Origin: Brevundimonas vitisensis
Lineage (GTDB): Bacteria; Pseudomonadota; Alphaproteobacteria; Caulobacterales; Caulobacteraceae
Direction: 5' to 3'
Length of the DNA stretch: 64,000 bases
Assembly (NCBI RefSeq): GCF_016656965.1
Contig: NZ_CP067977.1
Span: 1,426,001-1,490,000 of the forward strand
The translations under genes and the position numbers were made by a program. The notes under the pieces are model-generated. The model worked only from the letters and a program-made list of their open reading frames with translations. It was not told where the DNA came from and did no database searches. This document shows positions 45,484 through 53,988 of this stretch, one piece after another (the stretch's first letter is position 1; the number at the start of each line of letters is the position of its first letter).

Positions 45484-45576
45484 TCGATTCTTTTCATCGG
45501 CCCGTGTTCGCTGAGGCACAGGCAATGGCTGAATGTGACGATTTGACCTTTTTGGCGGATCGTGACACTTTGAGCA

Positions 45577-45681
45577 CAGGACAGCCAAGGGCTGGACCGA
45601 CCGCGACGGACTTTATCCCCCTCCCCGCGGCGAGACAGACGACCTTCAAACGCCCGGCACATCCCCGCCGGGCGTTTTTTT
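45577..45681 (+). ncRNA. candidate small RNA or structured 3' UTR after lolA
   Basis: Between lolA and hisN, a weak promoter-like TTGACC at 45543 with a poor -10 (CACTTT, 45566) precedes three structured parts. Hairpin CAGCC/GGCTG lies at 45582-45594. A CCGCG/CGCGG stem (45601-45630) carries a 20-base loop rich in C (CUUUAUCCCCCUCCC). A 10-bp terminator hairpin with seven T is at 45649-45681. The C-rich loop could pair with Shine-Dalgarno sequences. It may equally be the 3' UTR of lolA, since no strong promoter is visible. Confidence 0.45.
45649..45681 (+). terminator. intrinsic terminator
   Basis: AACGCCCGGC (45649-45658) pairs with GCCGGGCGTT (45667-45676) around an 8-base loop, followed by T to 45681. 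It ends plus-strand transcription from lolA or from the candidate small RNA. Confidence 0.88.
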
Positions 45682-45697
45682 GTGCCCTGTCGATCGA

Positions 45698-46483
45698 TCA
45701 GAGCGCGGCGCGACGCAGGGTGATCAGCGCCTGCTCGCGAATGCGGACGTCGCCGACGGCCAGGATCTGGCCATTGCCGTTCGGGGCTCCACCGCGCCAG
45801 TCGGTCACCTCGCCGCCCGCTGCCTCGATCACCGGCACCAGCGCGGACCAGTCCCAAAGTTTCAGCCCGCTTTCGGCGACCAGATCGATCCGGCCCGCCG
45901 CCAGCATGGCATAGGCATAGGCGTCGCAGCCCAGCCGGGCCAGTTTCGCCGCCGCCCGAACCTGGGTCCAGGCCCCCAACTCCGCGCCGGTAAAGATGTC
46001 CGGATCGGTCGTGGCGATGACGGCCTGATTCAGGCTTTCGATCGCGCGCGTTTTCAGCGGGGTCTCGCCTGCGCTGCGGATCAGACGCGCCCCGGACGGC
46101 CCACCCAGAAAGATCTCATCCAGATAGGGCTGGGCAATCACACCGACCGACGGGCGCTGGGCCACGCGAAGGCCGATCAGACTGGTCCAGAGCGGCAGCC
46201 CGGCGATGAAGGCCCGCGTGCCGTCGATCGGGTCGAGGACCCAGACATGCTCCGCCTCCGGACGATCCTCGCCATATTCCTCGCCGATGACGCCATGGTC
46301 CGGATAGCGTTCGCTGATCCGGCGACGGATGGCCACCTCGGCGGCGCGATCCGCTTCGGTGACAGGGTCGAAGCCTGCGGCACCGCCCTTGTCGTCCTGC
46401 TCATACTCACCGCGAAAGAAGGGCAGGGTCACCTGCGCGGCCTCGCGGGCCAGTTCGACGGCAAAGGCTTCGTACTCGGTCAT
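45698..46483 (-). CDS. hisN: histidinol-phosphatase / inositol monophosphatase family protein (HisN type)
   Basis: This 261-residue Mg2+-dependent phosphatase has IMPase motifs: GEEYGEDRPEAEHVWVLDPIDGT with the metal-binding Glu, Asp and Asp, and LKLWDWSALVPVIEAAGG with the third Asp. The substitution pattern GFDPVTEADRAAE and the motif VGVIAQPYLDEIF match the alphaproteobacterial HisN branch, which dephosphorylates histidinol phosphate in histidine synthesis. A substrate such as inositol phosphate or PAP cannot be excluded. No his operon is adjacent. It converges on the terminator at 45649-45681. Confidence 0.88.
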   Translation of the reverse strand: MTEYEAFAVELAREAAQVTLPFFRGEYEQDDKGGAAGFDPVTEADRAAEVAIRRRISERYPDHGVIGEEYGEDRPEAEHVWVLDPIDGTRAFIAGLPLWTSLIGLRVAQRPSVGVIAQPYLDEIFLGGPSGARLIRSAGETPLKTRAIESLNQAVIATTDPDIFTGAELGAWTQVRAAAKLARLGCDAYAYAMLAAGRIDLVAESGLKLWDWSALVPVIEAAGGEVTDWRGGAPNGNGQILAVGDVRIREQALITLRRAAL

Positions 46484-46588
46484 GGGACTGGCGAGTGGCG
46501 AGTGACGCGGAAGGAGTCAAGGCGCGTTCAGCGGTCACTCACACCGCGGGACAGACCCTTGCGGGGTCACGCCTCTCGCCCCTCCACC

Positions 46589-46972
46589 TCAGGCGACCGG
46601 ATCACCTTCGGCGTGCAGAGACTTGGCCAGGTCCAGAAGGCGGCGGCGCGGACGCTCGCCCAGCTGATAATAGGCCTGGATCAGATCGAGAGTTTCCTTT
46701 CTGGAAAACATCTCACCGCCGTGTCCGCCGCCGGCCTCCTTGCGCTCCAGGGCCTCGGTCAGGCCGTCGTAGAAATAGCTGACGGGCGACTCCAGCGCTT
46801 CGGACAACTGCCACAGGCGGGCAGCCGAGATGCGGTTGGCACCGCACTCATATTTCTGGATCTGTTGAAAGCGAATGCCGACCTGTTGCGCCAGCTGTTG
46901 TTGCGTCAGGCCCAGCAGACGCCGGCGACGCCGCAGGCGGCGGCCCAGGTGAAGATCGATGTCGGTGGCCAT
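46589..46972 (-). CDS. XRE-family helix-turn-helix regulator
   Basis: This 127-residue regulator starts MATDIDLHLGRRLRRRRRLLG and has one Cro/CI helix-turn-helix (LTQQQLAQQVGIRFQQIQKYE with the following CGANRISAARLWQLS, about residues 22-62). A C-terminal tail of about 60 residues (LDLIQAYYQLGERPRRRLLDLA) probably supports dimerisation. The HTH plus short-tail layout is common in Caulobacterales. The start at 46972 has the standard N-terminus; an upstream in-frame ATG at 47038 adds a basic stretch. Its targets are unknown. An SH3-domain gene lies 145 bases upstream on the same strand. Confidence 0.9.
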   Translation of the reverse strand: MATDIDLHLGRRLRRRRRLLGLTQQQLAQQVGIRFQQIQKYECGANRISAARLWQLSEALESPVSYFYDGLTEALERKEAGGGHGGEMFSRKETLDLIQAYYQLGERPRRRLLDLAKSLHAEGDPVA

Positions 46973-47117
46973 GGCCCCATTCCCCTTGATGGTCGACCGT
47001 CCCGAAACGAAACGGCTCGCCCTGCAAGCGGCAAGCACCGTGCCGGTCTCGCGTCACAAGGGAATGACAGCGTTCCACGACCCTTGGCCGTCGACCGGCG
47101 TGCCGTAGTGGTCCGTG

Positions 47118-47687
47118 TCAGCGGCGGCGGGGCCCTGCCGGCAGGGCGGCGTCGCACAGGGCCGTGGTCTGGGTGCCAAAGACACTGTCGGCCTGGACCC
47201 AGCCTTTGATCTTGCCGGCGCGAACCCGGCACCAGCCCTCTTTGCAGTCTTCCAGCGAAACGAGGCTGCGGGGCGACAGGCGAGCGCGCAGTGGGGCGTC
47301 GGCATCCCGCCCGGTGCGAATCGGAACCTCGTTCGAGGACCCGTTGAAGACGCTGCGGCTGCCCTTGGCCACCGAGCGGTGGATCCAGACGATGGAGCCC
47401 TCGGGATCGCAGACCTTCCGCCACTCACGCGTTTCGGCGATCACCTGTATCGGCAGGTTGGCCACCTGATAGCGCCACAGGATGCGATAATCCCTGCCAG
47501 GGCCAGCGCGCGCGCTGACTTCGTCCGATTTCAGGCTGATCCAGCGCGGCACATCGAGCTCGGTCGGCGTAGGACGGCCATCCGGCATGGTCCCGACCGC
47601 GCCGGCCATGAGACCAGCCACGATGACCATGGCGGCCACGCCGGCGCGCCTGAATCTTTGGCGAGATGGATCAGCCTTGCTAGACAC
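47118..47687 (-). CDS. exported bacterial SH3-domain protein
   Basis: This 189-residue protein has an N-terminal hydrophobic segment (FRRAGVAAMVIVAGLMAGAVG) that is a signal or anchor. The rest contains two bacterial SH3-like units: SARAGPGRDYRILWRYQVANLP with EWRKVCDPEGSIVWIHRSV, and LSPRSLVSLEDCKEGWCRVRAGKIKGWVQA. Bacterial SH3 units often bind cell-wall peptides, so a periplasmic wall-related role is likely. The start codon appears at 47687, 71 bases from the divergent 2-hydroxyacid dehydrogenase, a pairing I recall from Caulobacterales. Confidence 0.82.
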   Translation of the reverse strand: MSSKADPSRQRFRRAGVAAMVIVAGLMAGAVGTMPDGRPTPTELDVPRWISLKSDEVSARAGPGRDYRILWRYQVANLPIQVIAETREWRKVCDPEGSIVWIHRSVAKGSRSVFNGSSNEVPIRTGRDADAPLRARLSPRSLVSLEDCKEGWCRVRAGKIKGWVQADSVFGTQTTALCDAALPAGPRRR

Positions 47688-47758
47688 GGACTTCGTCGTT
47701 CAACCCCGGTTGATCGTCCCGCCGCGGCGGGGCGCTCACTGACAACCCAAGGCATCGA

Positions 47759-48745
47759 ATGTCGGCCCGCAGACTTAAGGTCGTCTTAACCCGCCGCCTT
47801 CCCGATGCGGTCGAGACCCGCATGCGCGAGCTGTTCGATGCGGAACTGAACCTGACCGACCGCCCGATGGATCGGGCGGCACTGGAGGCGGCGGTGGCCA
47901 GGGCAGAGGTCCTGGTGCCGACCATCACCGACACCATCGACGCCGCCCTGATTGCAAAGGCAGGGGACCAGCTGAAACTGATCGCCAATTTCGGGGCGGG
48001 CGTCGACCATATCGACATCGATGCGGCTGTGGCGCGCGGCATTCTGGTCACCAATACGCCCGGCGTTCTGACGGAGGACACAGCGGACCTGGCCATGAGC
48101 CTGATCCTGGCGGTGTCGCGCCGCATCGTCGAAGGGGCCCAGGTCATCGCCGAGGGCCGGTTCGAAGGTTGGACGCCCACCTGGATGTGCGGACGCAAAC
48201 TGTGGGGCAAACGGCTTGGCATCGTCGGCATGGGCCGGATCGGCCAGGCCCTCGCGCGCCGGGCCCGCGCCTTTGGCATGCAGGTCCACTATCACAACCG
48301 CAAACCCGTGCCCGATCTGGTGGCCGAGGAACTGGGGGCCACCTGGTGGGAAGATCTGGACCAGATGCTGGCCCGGATGGATGTGATTTCGCTGAACTGC
48401 CCGGCGACCAAGGACACCCACCACCTGCTGTCGGCCGAACGGCTGGCCCGGCTGCAGCCGCATGCCATCCTGATCAATACCGCACGCGGCGAACTGATCG
48501 ACGAAGCGGCGCTGGCTTTGGCGGTGCAGCGGCGCGCCATCGCGGGCGTCGGCCTGGATGTCTATGAGAACGAGCCGGTTATCCATCCCGGACTGCTGGG
48601 CCAGGCCAATGTCGTGCTGTTGCCGCATCTGGGCTCGGCCACCCTTGAGGCCCGTCAGGACATGGGCGACCGCGTCATCGCCAACATCATGACGGTCCAG
48701 AACGGCCACCGCCCGCCGGACCGTGTCATTCCGGCCATGCTCTAG
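47759..48745 (+). CDS. D-2-hydroxyacid dehydrogenase (glyoxylate/hydroxypyruvate reductase-like)
   Basis: This 328-residue NAD(P)-dependent dehydrogenase reduces a 2-oxoacid, probably glyoxylate or hydroxypyruvate. The substrate domain has LIANFGAGVDHIDIDAA. The Rossmann domain has KRLGIVGMGRIGQALARRARAFG. Catalytic residues can be placed as Arg in INTARGELIDE, Glu in VYENEPVIHPG and His in LLPHLGSAT. The length is normal. Its end overlaps the convergent MoeB-like gene by 20 bases. The divergent neighbour is the SH3 protein. Confidence 0.93.
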   Translation: MSARRLKVVLTRRLPDAVETRMRELFDAELNLTDRPMDRAALEAAVARAEVLVPTITDTIDAALIAKAGDQLKLIANFGAGVDHIDIDAAVARGILVTNTPGVLTEDTADLAMSLILAVSRRIVEGAQVIAEGRFEGWTPTWMCGRKLWGKRLGIVGMGRIGQALARRARAFGMQVHYHNRKPVPDLVAEELGATWWEDLDQMLARMDVISLNCPATKDTHHLLSAERLARLQPHAILINTARGELIDEAALALAVQRRAIAGVGLDVYENEPVIHPGLLGQANVVLLPHLGSATLEARQDMGDRVIANIMTVQNGHRPPDRVIPAML

Positions 48746-49478
48746 TCGAACAACTGGGACAGTGGGGGTCTGGAGGGACGGCCACGACCCGGCTGGTTCC
48801 CGCCAGTCCGTCATACAGCATCAGCCGGCCCACCAGGGGCTGCCCTGCCCCGGTGACCAATTTGACCGCCTCCAAGGCCGACAGGGTGCCGACAACGCCC
48901 GCCAAGGCGCCGACGACACCGACGCGAGCGCAGGTCTCGGCCTGTGGCGGGGCTTCGGGAACCAGGCACCGATAACAGGGGCGGCCCCGGAACACCGCGA
49001 CCTGTCCGCTCCATCGCCCCAGGGCCCCAGAGACGAGGGGGAGACCGGCGTCCAGGCAGGCCTCATTGACTGTAAACCGCGTCTCGAAATCGTCGGTGCC
49101 GTCGATGACGACGTCGCAGCCCGCCAGGATCTCGCCCGCGTTCTCACGCGACAATCGAACAGGCACCGACCGGATATCGACATGCGGATTGAGAGCAGCC
49201 AGATGATCTGCCCCGGCCGCAACCTTGCCCTGACCAATATCCGGGGTCTGAAAAAGAACCTGCCGTTGAAGGTTCGAGGCCGCGACCGTGTCATCGTCGA
49301 TCAGAACCAGTGTGCCGACGCCGGCCGCAGCCAAGTACAACGCGGCCGGGCCGCCGACGCCGCCTAGCCCGATGATGGCGATGCGGGCGCGCTTCAGCGC
49401 TTGCTGCCCCGGCCCGCCGACCTCAGCCAGCACCAGGTGTCGCGCGTAACGGTCGATCTCGTCGTCGGAAAAGGTCAC
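48726..49478 (-). CDS. moeB: HesA/MoeB/ThiF-family adenylyltransferase
   Basis: This 250-residue E1-like enzyme adenylates the C-terminus of a small sulfur carrier (MoaD or ThiS). The N-terminus has RYARHLVLAEVGGPGQQALK, then the ATP-binding IAIIGLGGVGGPAALYLA and the Arg-bearing DTVAASNLQRQVLF. VVIDGTDDFETRFTVNEAC follows. Zinc-binding cysteines are in CYRCLVPE and CPSC near the C-terminus. There is no rhodanese domain, so it is the short MoeB form; ThiF cannot be excluded. No moa or thi genes adjoin it. Confidence 0.88.
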   Translation of the reverse strand: MTFSDDEIDRYARHLVLAEVGGPGQQALKRARIAIIGLGGVGGPAALYLAAAGVGTLVLIDDDTVAASNLQRQVLFQTPDIGQGKVAAGADHLAALNPHVDIRSVPVRLSRENAGEILAGCDVVIDGTDDFETRFTVNEACLDAGLPLVSGALGRWSGQVAVFRGRPCYRCLVPEAPPQAETCARVGVVGALAGVVGTLSALEAVKLVTGAGQPLVGRLMLYDGLAGTSRVVAVPPDPHCPSCSTRAWPE

Positions 49479-49520
49479 GAAGCGGGTTTATCCGCTGCGT
49501 GGCCCGGCGTCACCCGATCC

Positions 49521-49925
49521 TCAGTGCGCAGCGTGCGCAAGCGCGGCTGATCGCATCAACTGCTCTACCTCGTCGGCGTCCTTCGGCGTCAGGGTCGCGG
49601 ACAATTTGCCGACGATGGGTGGATCGGCCTGGACCTGTGCCATGAACCAGTCTGGAAAAGTGCGCTCGGTGATCGGCAGGTCTGAAAGCACGACAAGATT
49701 CTTGTGCCGGGGATCCCGACTGATCCGCGCCATCAGCCGGTCAAGATCCAACCGTGCGCCTTCGACCCACTGAAGAAACTTGCCGCTGTGCAGGATCAGG
49801 ACGCCGGTAATGTGGTCGCGGCGATTGTTGCGCTCAGACGCCCCGAGAATATCGACCAGCGTCAGGAGGGATGTCGCCGCTATCTCGGCCGCGTCGCTGA
49901 CGTAGATCACGCGGTGCAGAGACAT
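49521..49925 (-). CDS. BLUF-domain photoreceptor, complete flavin site
   Basis: This 134-residue protein is a single BLUF domain with a short helical tail, sensing blue light through FAD. The switch residues can be aligned to AppA: Tyr8 (VIYVS), Asn34 (RNNRRDHITG), Gln52 (KFLQWVEG), Trp93 and Met95 (FPDWFMA). RDPRHKNLVVL also fits the family. It has no output domain, so it must act on a partner protein. A second BLUF gene lies 87 bases upstream on the same strand, so the two are probably co-transcribed. Confidence 0.92.
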   Translation of the reverse strand: MSLHRVIYVSDAAEIAATSLLTLVDILGASERNNRRDHITGVLILHSGKFLQWVEGARLDLDRLMARISRDPRHKNLVVLSDLPITERTFPDWFMAQVQADPPIVGKLSATLTPKDADEVEQLMRSAALAHAAH

Positions 49926-50012
49926 TGAGAACTCTGAAAAACGCCAGAAATGGCGGTTACTGACAACAATGTCAGCCGTACAGTGGCGGGGTTAACGAAA
50001 TGCGACCAACCC

Positions 50013-50420
50013 CTAGGCCACCGCGCTCAGCACCTCGCTCTCCTCGCCCAGCAACTGCTCCGCCTCTGAAGGCGTGAGAGCCCAGAGCGGCCGGCCAGCC
50101 AGAACCTCCTGAGCGAAATCCTGCGGAAGACGCCGCAGGCCCATGGTTTCCGTGAAGGATCGGGCGCTGATCGGTCGCTCGGAGATCGTCCTAAGTTCGC
50201 CGAGGCGCGGGTCGGCCGTCAGGCGCTTTTTCAGCCGATCGAGGTCCGCGCGTCGCCCTTCCGCCGCCTGCAGAACCTGACCGTCGTGGATCAGCATCCG
50301 GCTGGTGATCTCGTCGCGAGCGTTGTTCCGCTCTGAGACGCCCAGGATCTGGGCCAGCGACAAAAGGGACGTGCCGGTCGCGCCAAGCGTTTCGGCGGCA
50401 TAGATGACGCGATACAGCAA
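50013..50420 (-). CDS. BLUF-domain protein with altered switch residues
   Basis: This 135-residue paralogue keeps the core flavin residues Tyr7 (RVIYAA), Asn33 (RNNARDEITS) and Gln51 (QVLQAAEG). The Trp position is Thr92 (FTETM) and the family's ITG is ITS, while DPRH is DPRL. The photocycle or output is therefore probably altered, or the protein may have lost light sensing. It is the upstream gene of the pair and the promoter region at 50421-50594 contains an ATGTAA-N4-TTACAT palindrome. No effector domain is present. Confidence 0.86.
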   Translation of the reverse strand: MLYRVIYAAETLGATGTSLLSLAQILGVSERNNARDEITSRMLIHDGQVLQAAEGRRADLDRLKKRLTADPRLGELRTISERPISARSFTETMGLRRLPQDFAQEVLAGRPLWALTPSEAEQLLGEESEVLSAVA

Positions 50421-50462
50421 CGACCGCCTCCAGAATCACCATAAATGAGGAATTGAATTTTA

Positions 50463-50478
50463 ATGTAAACCGTTACAT
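50463..50478. promoter_or_regulatory. 16-bp inverted repeat upstream of the BLUF pair
   Basis: ATGTAA (50463-50468) and TTACAT (50473-50478) flank the 4 bases ACCG. The site is 43 bases before the second BLUF gene, in an AT-rich stretch that also holds GCTATAAT (plus, 50481-50488), which is a good -10 for hslV. A regulator binding here could act on both directions; this is inference. Confidence 0.45.
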
Positions 50479-50594
50479 GGGCTATAATATGTCTTAGCCT
50501 GAGGGTTGAATTCATTCAGCTACCGCTTGCGTCGCCCCATTTCGGTCGCCATTTCCGATGGCTCATAAGGCACAGCGACGGGCCCGAAATTTCG

Positions 50595-51152
50595 ATGCAG
50601 ACCACGACCTCCACCTTTCCCGACTGGCACGGCACGACCATCCTGGCCGTGCGAAAGAACGGCCGGACGGTCATTGCCGGAGACGGCCAGGTTTCGATGG
50701 GGCCGACCATCGTGAAGGGCGCGGCGCGCAAGGTCCGCGTCCTGGCGGGCGGGCGCGTGCTGGCAGGCTTTGCCGGCGCTACGGCCGACGCCTTCACCCT
50801 GATCGAACGGCTGGAGGCCAAGCTGGAACAGTATCCGGACCAACTGGCCCGGGCCTGCGTCGATCTGGCCAAGGACTGGCGGACGGATCGCTACCTCCGT
50901 CGGCTTGAGGCCATGCTGCTGGTCGCGGACGAGGCTTCCATCTTTACCGTGACCGGTGTCGGCGACGTGCTGGAGCCGGAACACGGCGTGGCCGCCGTGG
51001 GCTCGGGGGGAAATTTCGCCCTGTCTGCTGCACGCGCCCTGATCGACCACACCGAGCTGGACGCCGAACAGGTGGCCCGCAAGGCCATGGCGATCGCGGC
51101 CGACATCTGCGTTTACACCAACGGGAATCTGACCGTGGAGACCCTGGGATAG
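50595..51152 (+). CDS. hslV: ATP-dependent protease HslVU peptidase subunit
   Basis: HslV is the proteolytic dodecamer that works with HslU in the cytoplasm on heat stress. The 185 residues include [29 protein letters not shown], in which the first Thr of HGTT (Thr14) becomes the N-terminal nucleophile after removal of the propeptide; the [23 protein letters not shown] segment follows. HslU begins 48 bases later. Upstream, a good -10-like CCCCATTT at 50535 fits sigma-32, but no matching -35 is at the right distance, so heat-shock control is only possible. Confidence 0.96.
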   Translation: MQTTTSTFPDWHGTTILAVRKNGRTVIAGDGQVSMGPTIVKGAARKVRVLAGGRVLAGFAGATADAFTLIERLEAKLEQYPDQLARACVDLAKDWRTDRYLRRLEAMLLVADEASIFTVTGVGDVLEPEHGVAAVGSGGNFALSAARALIDHTELDAEQVARKAMAIAADICVYTNGNLTVETLG

Positions 51153-51200
51153 TCCCGCAGCCTCCGTTGTACCCAGCCCGACGCGTCCTATTTGCCAGTC

Positions 51201-52502
51201 ATGACCGACCTATCTCCTCGCGAAATCGTCTCCGAACTCGACCGCTTCATCGTCGGCCAGCATGACGCCAAGCGCGCGGTGGCCGTGGCACTGCGCAATC
51301 GCTGGCGCCGCCGCCGCGTGCCGGAGGGACTGCGCGACGAGGTCACGCCCAAGAATATCCTGATGATCGGCCCCACCGGCGTCGGCAAGACCGAGATCGC
51401 CCGGCGCCTGGCCAAGCTGTCCGGCTCGCCCTTCCTGAAGGTCGAGGCGACCAAGTTCACCGAGGTCGGCTATGTCGGCCGGGACGTGGATCAGATCCTG
51501 CGCGACCTCGTCGAGGCGGCCCTGATCATGGTGCGCGACAAGCGCCGCAGCGGGGTGAAGGCCAAGGCCGAGGCCGCCGCCGAAGAACGCATTCTGGACG
51601 CTCTGGTCGGGCCGGGGTCACAGCCCGCCACGCGCGACAGCTTCCGCAAGAAGCTGCGTGCCGGAGAGATGGACGACAAGGAGATCGAGATCGCCCTGGC
51701 CGATACCACCTCGCCGTTGCAGGGCCTGGATATGCCCGGCGGCGGCAATGTCGGCCTGCTGAACCTGTCGGAGATGTTCGGAAAGATGGCCGGCGGGCGC
51801 ACCAAGACGGTTCGCATGACCGTGCGCGATGCCGTTGCCCCCCTGGTCACCGAGGAAAGCGACAAGCTGCTGGATCAGGACAGCCTGACCCAGGAGGCTG
51901 TGCGCCTGGCCGAGAACGAAGGCATCGTCTTTCTCGATGAGATCGACAAGGTCGCCGGCCGCCAGGACCGCAGCGGGGCCGATGTCAGCCGAGAGGGCGT
52001 CCAGCGCGACCTGCTGCCCCTGATAGAAGGCACCACGGTTTCGACCAAGTACGGGCCTGTCAAGTCGGACCATGTCCTGTTCATCGCCTCGGGGGCCTTC
52101 CACGTGGCCAAGCCCAGCGACCTGCTGCCCGAGCTTCAGGGGCGTCTGCCGATCCGGGTCGAGCTGAAGGCCCTGACCCGTGACGACTTCCGCCGGATCC
52201 TGACAGAGCCCGAGGCCAATCTGATCCGCCAGAACCAGGCCCTGATGGCGACCGAAGATGTGACCCTGGTCTTCACAGACGATGCGATCGAGGCCCTGGC
52301 CGATGCCGCCGTGGCCGCCAATGGTGCAGTCGAGAACATCGGGGCCCGGCGCCTCGTCACCGTGATCGAGCGGGTTCTGGAAGACACCAGCTACCGGGCG
52401 TCTGACCTGTCGGGCCAGACCATCACCTTCGACGGCGACGCCGTTCGTGAAAAGATCGGCGACCTGGCCCGCAACGCCGACCTCAGCCGGTTCATTCTCT
52501 AG
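51201..52502 (+). CDS. hslU: ATP-dependent protease HslVU ATPase subunit
   Basis: HslU is the AAA+ unfoldase that feeds HslV. The 433 residues have [23 protein letters not shown], Walker [17 protein letters not shown] near residue 60, [18 protein letters not shown], the variable I-domain (about 110-230), Walker [13 protein letters not shown], and the C-terminal [13 protein letters not shown], which contacts HslV. The start at 51201 has the standard [10 protein letters not shown]; an in-frame TTG at 51192 is less likely. It overlaps the end of the convergent oxyR gene by 4 bases. Confidence 0.97.
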   Translation: MTDLSPREIVSELDRFIVGQHDAKRAVAVALRNRWRRRRVPEGLRDEVTPKNILMIGPTGVGKTEIARRLAKLSGSPFLKVEATKFTEVGYVGRDVDQILRDLVEAALIMVRDKRRSGVKAKAEAAAEERILDALVGPGSQPATRDSFRKKLRAGEMDDKEIEIALADTTSPLQGLDMPGGGNVGLLNLSEMFGKMAGGRTKTVRMTVRDAVAPLVTEESDKLLDQDSLTQEAVRLAENEGIVFLDEIDKVAGRQDRSGADVSREGVQRDLLPLIEGTTVSTKYGPVKSDHVLFIASGAFHVAKPSDLLPELQGRLPIRVELKALTRDDFRRILTEPEANLIRQNQALMATEDVTLVFTDDAIEALADAAVAANGAVENIGARRLVTVIERVLEDTSYRASDLSGQTITFDGDAVREKIGDLARNADLSRFIL

Positions 52503-53401
52503 GCGGCGGTCGGTCCATCCAGTTGCATCGCCGCTGCCAGAAGCCTCGCCTCCCCGGCGCGGCTGGAGCCGGTGCGCCAGGCGACCACGATTTCCCGGCG
52601 CGGCGCGACCGCCGAGAGGGGACGGATGACGACTCCGGGGTCGTCCGCCAGCCCTGCGCGCACCGCCATCTGCGGCAGGAAGCTGATGCCCAGGCCGGAG
52701 GACACCATCTGCACCAGGGTGTGCAGGCTGGTGGCGGCGAAGACATCGTCTCCCTTTGGTGCCTCGATATCGAAAGCGGCCAGGGCCTGATCGCGCAGGC
52801 AGTGGCCGTCTTCCAGCAGAATCAGGTCCTCGGACTTCAGGCTGCCGGGCTGGATTGCCCCGGGCACCGCCAGTCGGTGGCCGATGGGTGCGGCGGCCAG
52901 AATTTCGTCGTCCCCGATCCGGGCATGGTCGATGCCCGAGGCGGCATAGGGAAGAGCGATAACGGCGGCATCCAGCTGTCCCGCCTTCAGGGCGGCGATC
53001 AGGCGAGGCGTCAGATCCTCGCGGATGAACAGTTTCAGCGCCGGGTAGGCGGCCTTCACCCCCGGTAGTTTTGCGGGCAGCAGGAAGGGGGCAATGGTCG
53101 GGATGACGCCGATGCGAAAGCGGCCCGACAGCGGTTTGCCCGCATTGCGCGCGGCCTCCACCAGATCCTCGGTGCGCGCCAGGATGTCCTCGGCCCGCTT
53201 GACCGCCTCCGCTCCGACGGCCGTAAGCTGGACATTGCCGCGCGTGCGTTCGACGACTGGCGCGCCGAGCACCCTCTCCAGTTCCTGCACGCCGGACGAG
53301 AGGGCGGGCTGGCTGACATGGGCCGCCTCGGCCGCGCGGCTGAAGGAGCCATGCTCGGCGAGCAGTTTCAGGTATTGGAGCTGGCGAAGGGATGGGAGCA
53401 T
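52499..53401 (-). CDS. oxyR: OxyR-type LysR-family peroxide sensor with a single cysteine
   Basis: OxyR senses H2O2 and activates antioxidant genes. The 300-residue protein has the N-terminal HTH ([34 protein letters not shown]) and the ligand-binding domain with [11 protein letters not shown], where Cys201 matches the peroxidatic Cys199 of E. coli. The position of the resolving Cys208 is Phe210, and no other cysteine occurs in the protein. Activation by an intramolecular disulfide is therefore impossible; sulfenylation or an intermolecular bond may be used. The promoter carries an OxyR-type box. It is convergent with hslU. Confidence 0.88.
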   Translation of the reverse strand: MLPSLRQLQYLKLLAEHGSFSRAAEAAHVSQPALSSGVQELERVLGAPVVERTRGNVQLTAVGAEAVKRAEDILARTEDLVEAARNAGKPLSGRFRIGVIPTIAPFLLPAKLPGVKAAYPALKLFIREDLTPRLIAALKAGQLDAAVIALPYAASGIDHARIGDDEILAAAPIGHRLAVPGAIQPGSLKSEDLILLEDGHCLRDQALAAFDIEAPKGDDVFAATSLHTLVQMVSSGLGISFLPQMAVRAGLADDPGVVIRPLSAVAPRREIVVAWRTGSSRAGEARLLAAAMQLDGPTAA

Positions 53402-53411
53402 GGCCGCTTAA

Positions 53412-53426
53412 ATAGGTGATCCCTAT
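53412..53426. promoter_or_regulatory. OxyR-type binding box upstream of oxyR
   Basis: ATAGGTGATCCCTAT fits ATAG-N7-CTAT, the half-element of the OxyR consensus, at 11 bases before the oxyR start. Most positions of ATAGNTNNNANCTAT are met. A second half-element is not obvious 7 bases on. Autoregulation is likely from position; direct targets of the downstream rpmI operon are not expected. Confidence 0.55.
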
Positions 53427-53680
53427 CGTCGAAGCAAAAACAATCGATTGGATTTATTGCATCTGCCGGGGCGGCGACTCCGCTTGCCTAATCGGAGCCT
53501 TTCCCGTAGAAGCCGCGCCTTCGCGTGAGAACCGTCGGGCGACAGGCATTGCCTTGGCGGTTTGTTTTCAAGGGTCGATCGGGGGCGGAAACGCTCGCGA
53601 AACGACCCGCAAGGGCGACCATTCAAACGGGCTCAAACAGCCCCAAGAGCGGTAGCCCCCAAATTTATGGGACCCAAAAA

Positions 53681-53878
53681 ATGCCGAAACTAAAGACGAA
53701 ATCGGGCGCCAAGAAGCGCTTCAAGTTCACGGCCACTGGCAAGGTCAAGGCCGGCGTGGCGGGCAAGCGGCACCGCTTGATCAGCCACAACAGCAAGTAC
53801 ATCCGCCAGAACCGCGGCACCTCGGTCATGGCCGACGCCGACGCCAAGAAGATCAAGTCCTACATGCCCTACGCCTAA
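53681..53878 (+). CDS. rpmI: 50S ribosomal protein L35
   Basis: L35 is a small large-subunit protein. The 65 residues [20 protein letters not shown] and onward, with [16 protein letters not shown] and [10 protein letters not shown] at the C-terminus, match the family. The ATG at 53681 was chosen because the reading upstream to 53525 is basic but non-homologous. infC, which often precedes rpmI, is absent; oxyR lies upstream in reverse. The 279-base gap upstream holds the oxyR box, a possible weak promoter (TTGCCT, 53484, with TAGAAG, 53507) and leader structure. rplT follows after 110 bases. Confidence 0.98.
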   Translation: MPKLKTKSGAKKRFKFTATGKVKAGVAGKRHRLISHNSKYIRQNRGTSVMADADAKKIKSYMPYA

Positions 53879-53988
53879 AAGGCGCTGAGCAGACCGACAT
53901 CTTCACCGCATTGAATTTGAACAAAAAGGTTCCTCAAGCAGCGCGCCCGGCGCGCGGACGATAGGAATCCTCCCGAAGGGAAATAATC

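Noticed and set aside
45484..45697. Identification of the second small-RNA candidate as GsrN
   Set aside because: A C-rich loop is present, but no sigma-T promoter (GGAAC-N16/17-CGTT) lies at the right place; GGAAC at 45476 has no CGTT partner.
46484..46588. Imperfect inverted segments between hisN and the XRE gene
   Set aside because: Only a few matched bases around GTGAC/GTCAC; not better than chance in GC-rich DNA.
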